From NCBI RefSeq assembly GCF_004364315.1, contig NZ_SOBR01000008.1, positions 1 through 64,000 on the forward strand: a DNA stretch of 64,000 nt. Reading direction: 5' to 3'. Position 1 is the first letter of the stretch, and every line of letters begins with the position of its first letter. Below the pieces are notes generated by a model that was given only the letters and a program-made list of their open reading frames with translations, had not been told where the DNA came from and searched no databases. This document shows positions 63,898 to 64,000 of the stretch, one piece after another. The position numbers and the translations under genes were made by a program. This DNA is from Chromohalobacter marismortui (lineage in GTDB: Bacteria > Pseudomonadota > Gammaproteobacteria > Pseudomonadales > Halomonadaceae).

Positions 63898-64000
63898 ATG
63901 AACGATTCCAAGCACCCGTTAAGTTTGGGCCAGCAACTGATGACGCGTCTGGACGAGGCCGCGCGATGTTCACTGCCCGGCGGAGGCGTCACGCGACTGT
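63898..64000 (+). CDS. M20/carbamoylase-type amidohydrolase (5' part only)
   Basis: Frame starting at 63898 behind AGGAGG and running off the window end. The first 34 residues (QQLMTRLDEAARCSLPGGGVTRL) match the start of the allantoate amidohydrolase/N-carbamoyl-L-amino-acid hydrolase group, where a helix ending in GxTRL precedes the catalytic domain. Too little is present to name the substrate. Confidence 0.5.
   Translation, partial: MNDSKHPLSLGQQLMTRLDEAARCSLPGGGVTRL

Overview
This 64 kb window is GC-rich, densely coding bacterial chromosome with a gammaproteobacterial housekeeping core: def-fmt-rsmB, dprA-tsaC-hemF-aroE, pilW-rodZ-ispG-hisS-yfgM-bamB-der, and trmJ-iscR-iscS-iscA-ndk-rlmN. 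The transporters (TrkA/TrkH, a BCCT carrier, a betaine-type binding protein) and the overall gene set suggest a halophilic Halomonadaceae member such as Chromohalobacter or Halomonas. That assignment is inference from gene content only. No rRNA, tRNA, CRISPR array or transposase was recognised.

Layout. 0.3-7.1 kb: bacterioferritin, purEK, tRNA-modification genes (tcdA, truC, a DTW-domain gene), a sirtuin lacking the usual zinc cysteines, and a BASS-type transporter. 7.2-8.9 kb: an isolated, translationally coupled pair of an ABC/OLD-like ATPase and a small PD-(D/E)XK-like protein, a candidate defence module. 9.1-11.7 kb: a CHAD protein and a BCCT carrier. 11.8-17.3 kb: an apparent small-molecule catabolic locus, with a LysR regulator divergent from a 2OG-Fe(II) oxygenase, a DddP-like M24 protein, an isopenicillin-N-synthase-like oxygenase and a lone betaine-type binding protein. 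A 144-bp palindromic repeat lies inside it. 17.3-21 kb: a patchy accessory zone with a broken higB, higA, a truncated DJ-1/PfpI gene, a LysE exporter, a SagB-type nitroreductase and a diguanylate cyclase. 21-27.8 kb: TraB-family protein, SstT, TrkH/TrkA, dodecin and a nicotinamidase. 27.9-50.4 kb: housekeeping core. 50.6-51.4 kb: a SuhB homologue whose main metal ligands are replaced.

51.5-61.6 kb is a seven-gene minus-strand operon read as arginine/guanidino-acid catabolism: guanidinobutyrase-type ureohydrolase, YjiH membrane protein, AruI-like 2-ketoarginine decarboxylase, NCS1 permease, nitrilase-family amidohydrolase, MBL hydrolase and aldehyde dehydrogenase. It is headed by a good -24/-12 sigma-54 promoter and is divergent from a PAS/AAA+ sigma-54 activator. 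61.8-64 kb starts a second import-and-hydrolysis unit (YfcC carrier, DUF1028 protein, M20-type amidohydrolase cut by the window end) behind a promoter with a perfect 20-bp palindrome.

Functionally, the two catabolic loci feed small nitrogen compounds into central metabolism. In the first, oxygenases, an M24 enzyme and a binding protein probably act on a betaine-, onium- or amino-acid-like compound. In the second, 2-ketoarginine would be decarboxylated, the aldehyde oxidised, and urea released to give 4-aminobutyrate. The rest is ordinary translation, Fe-S, envelope and ion-homeostasis machinery.
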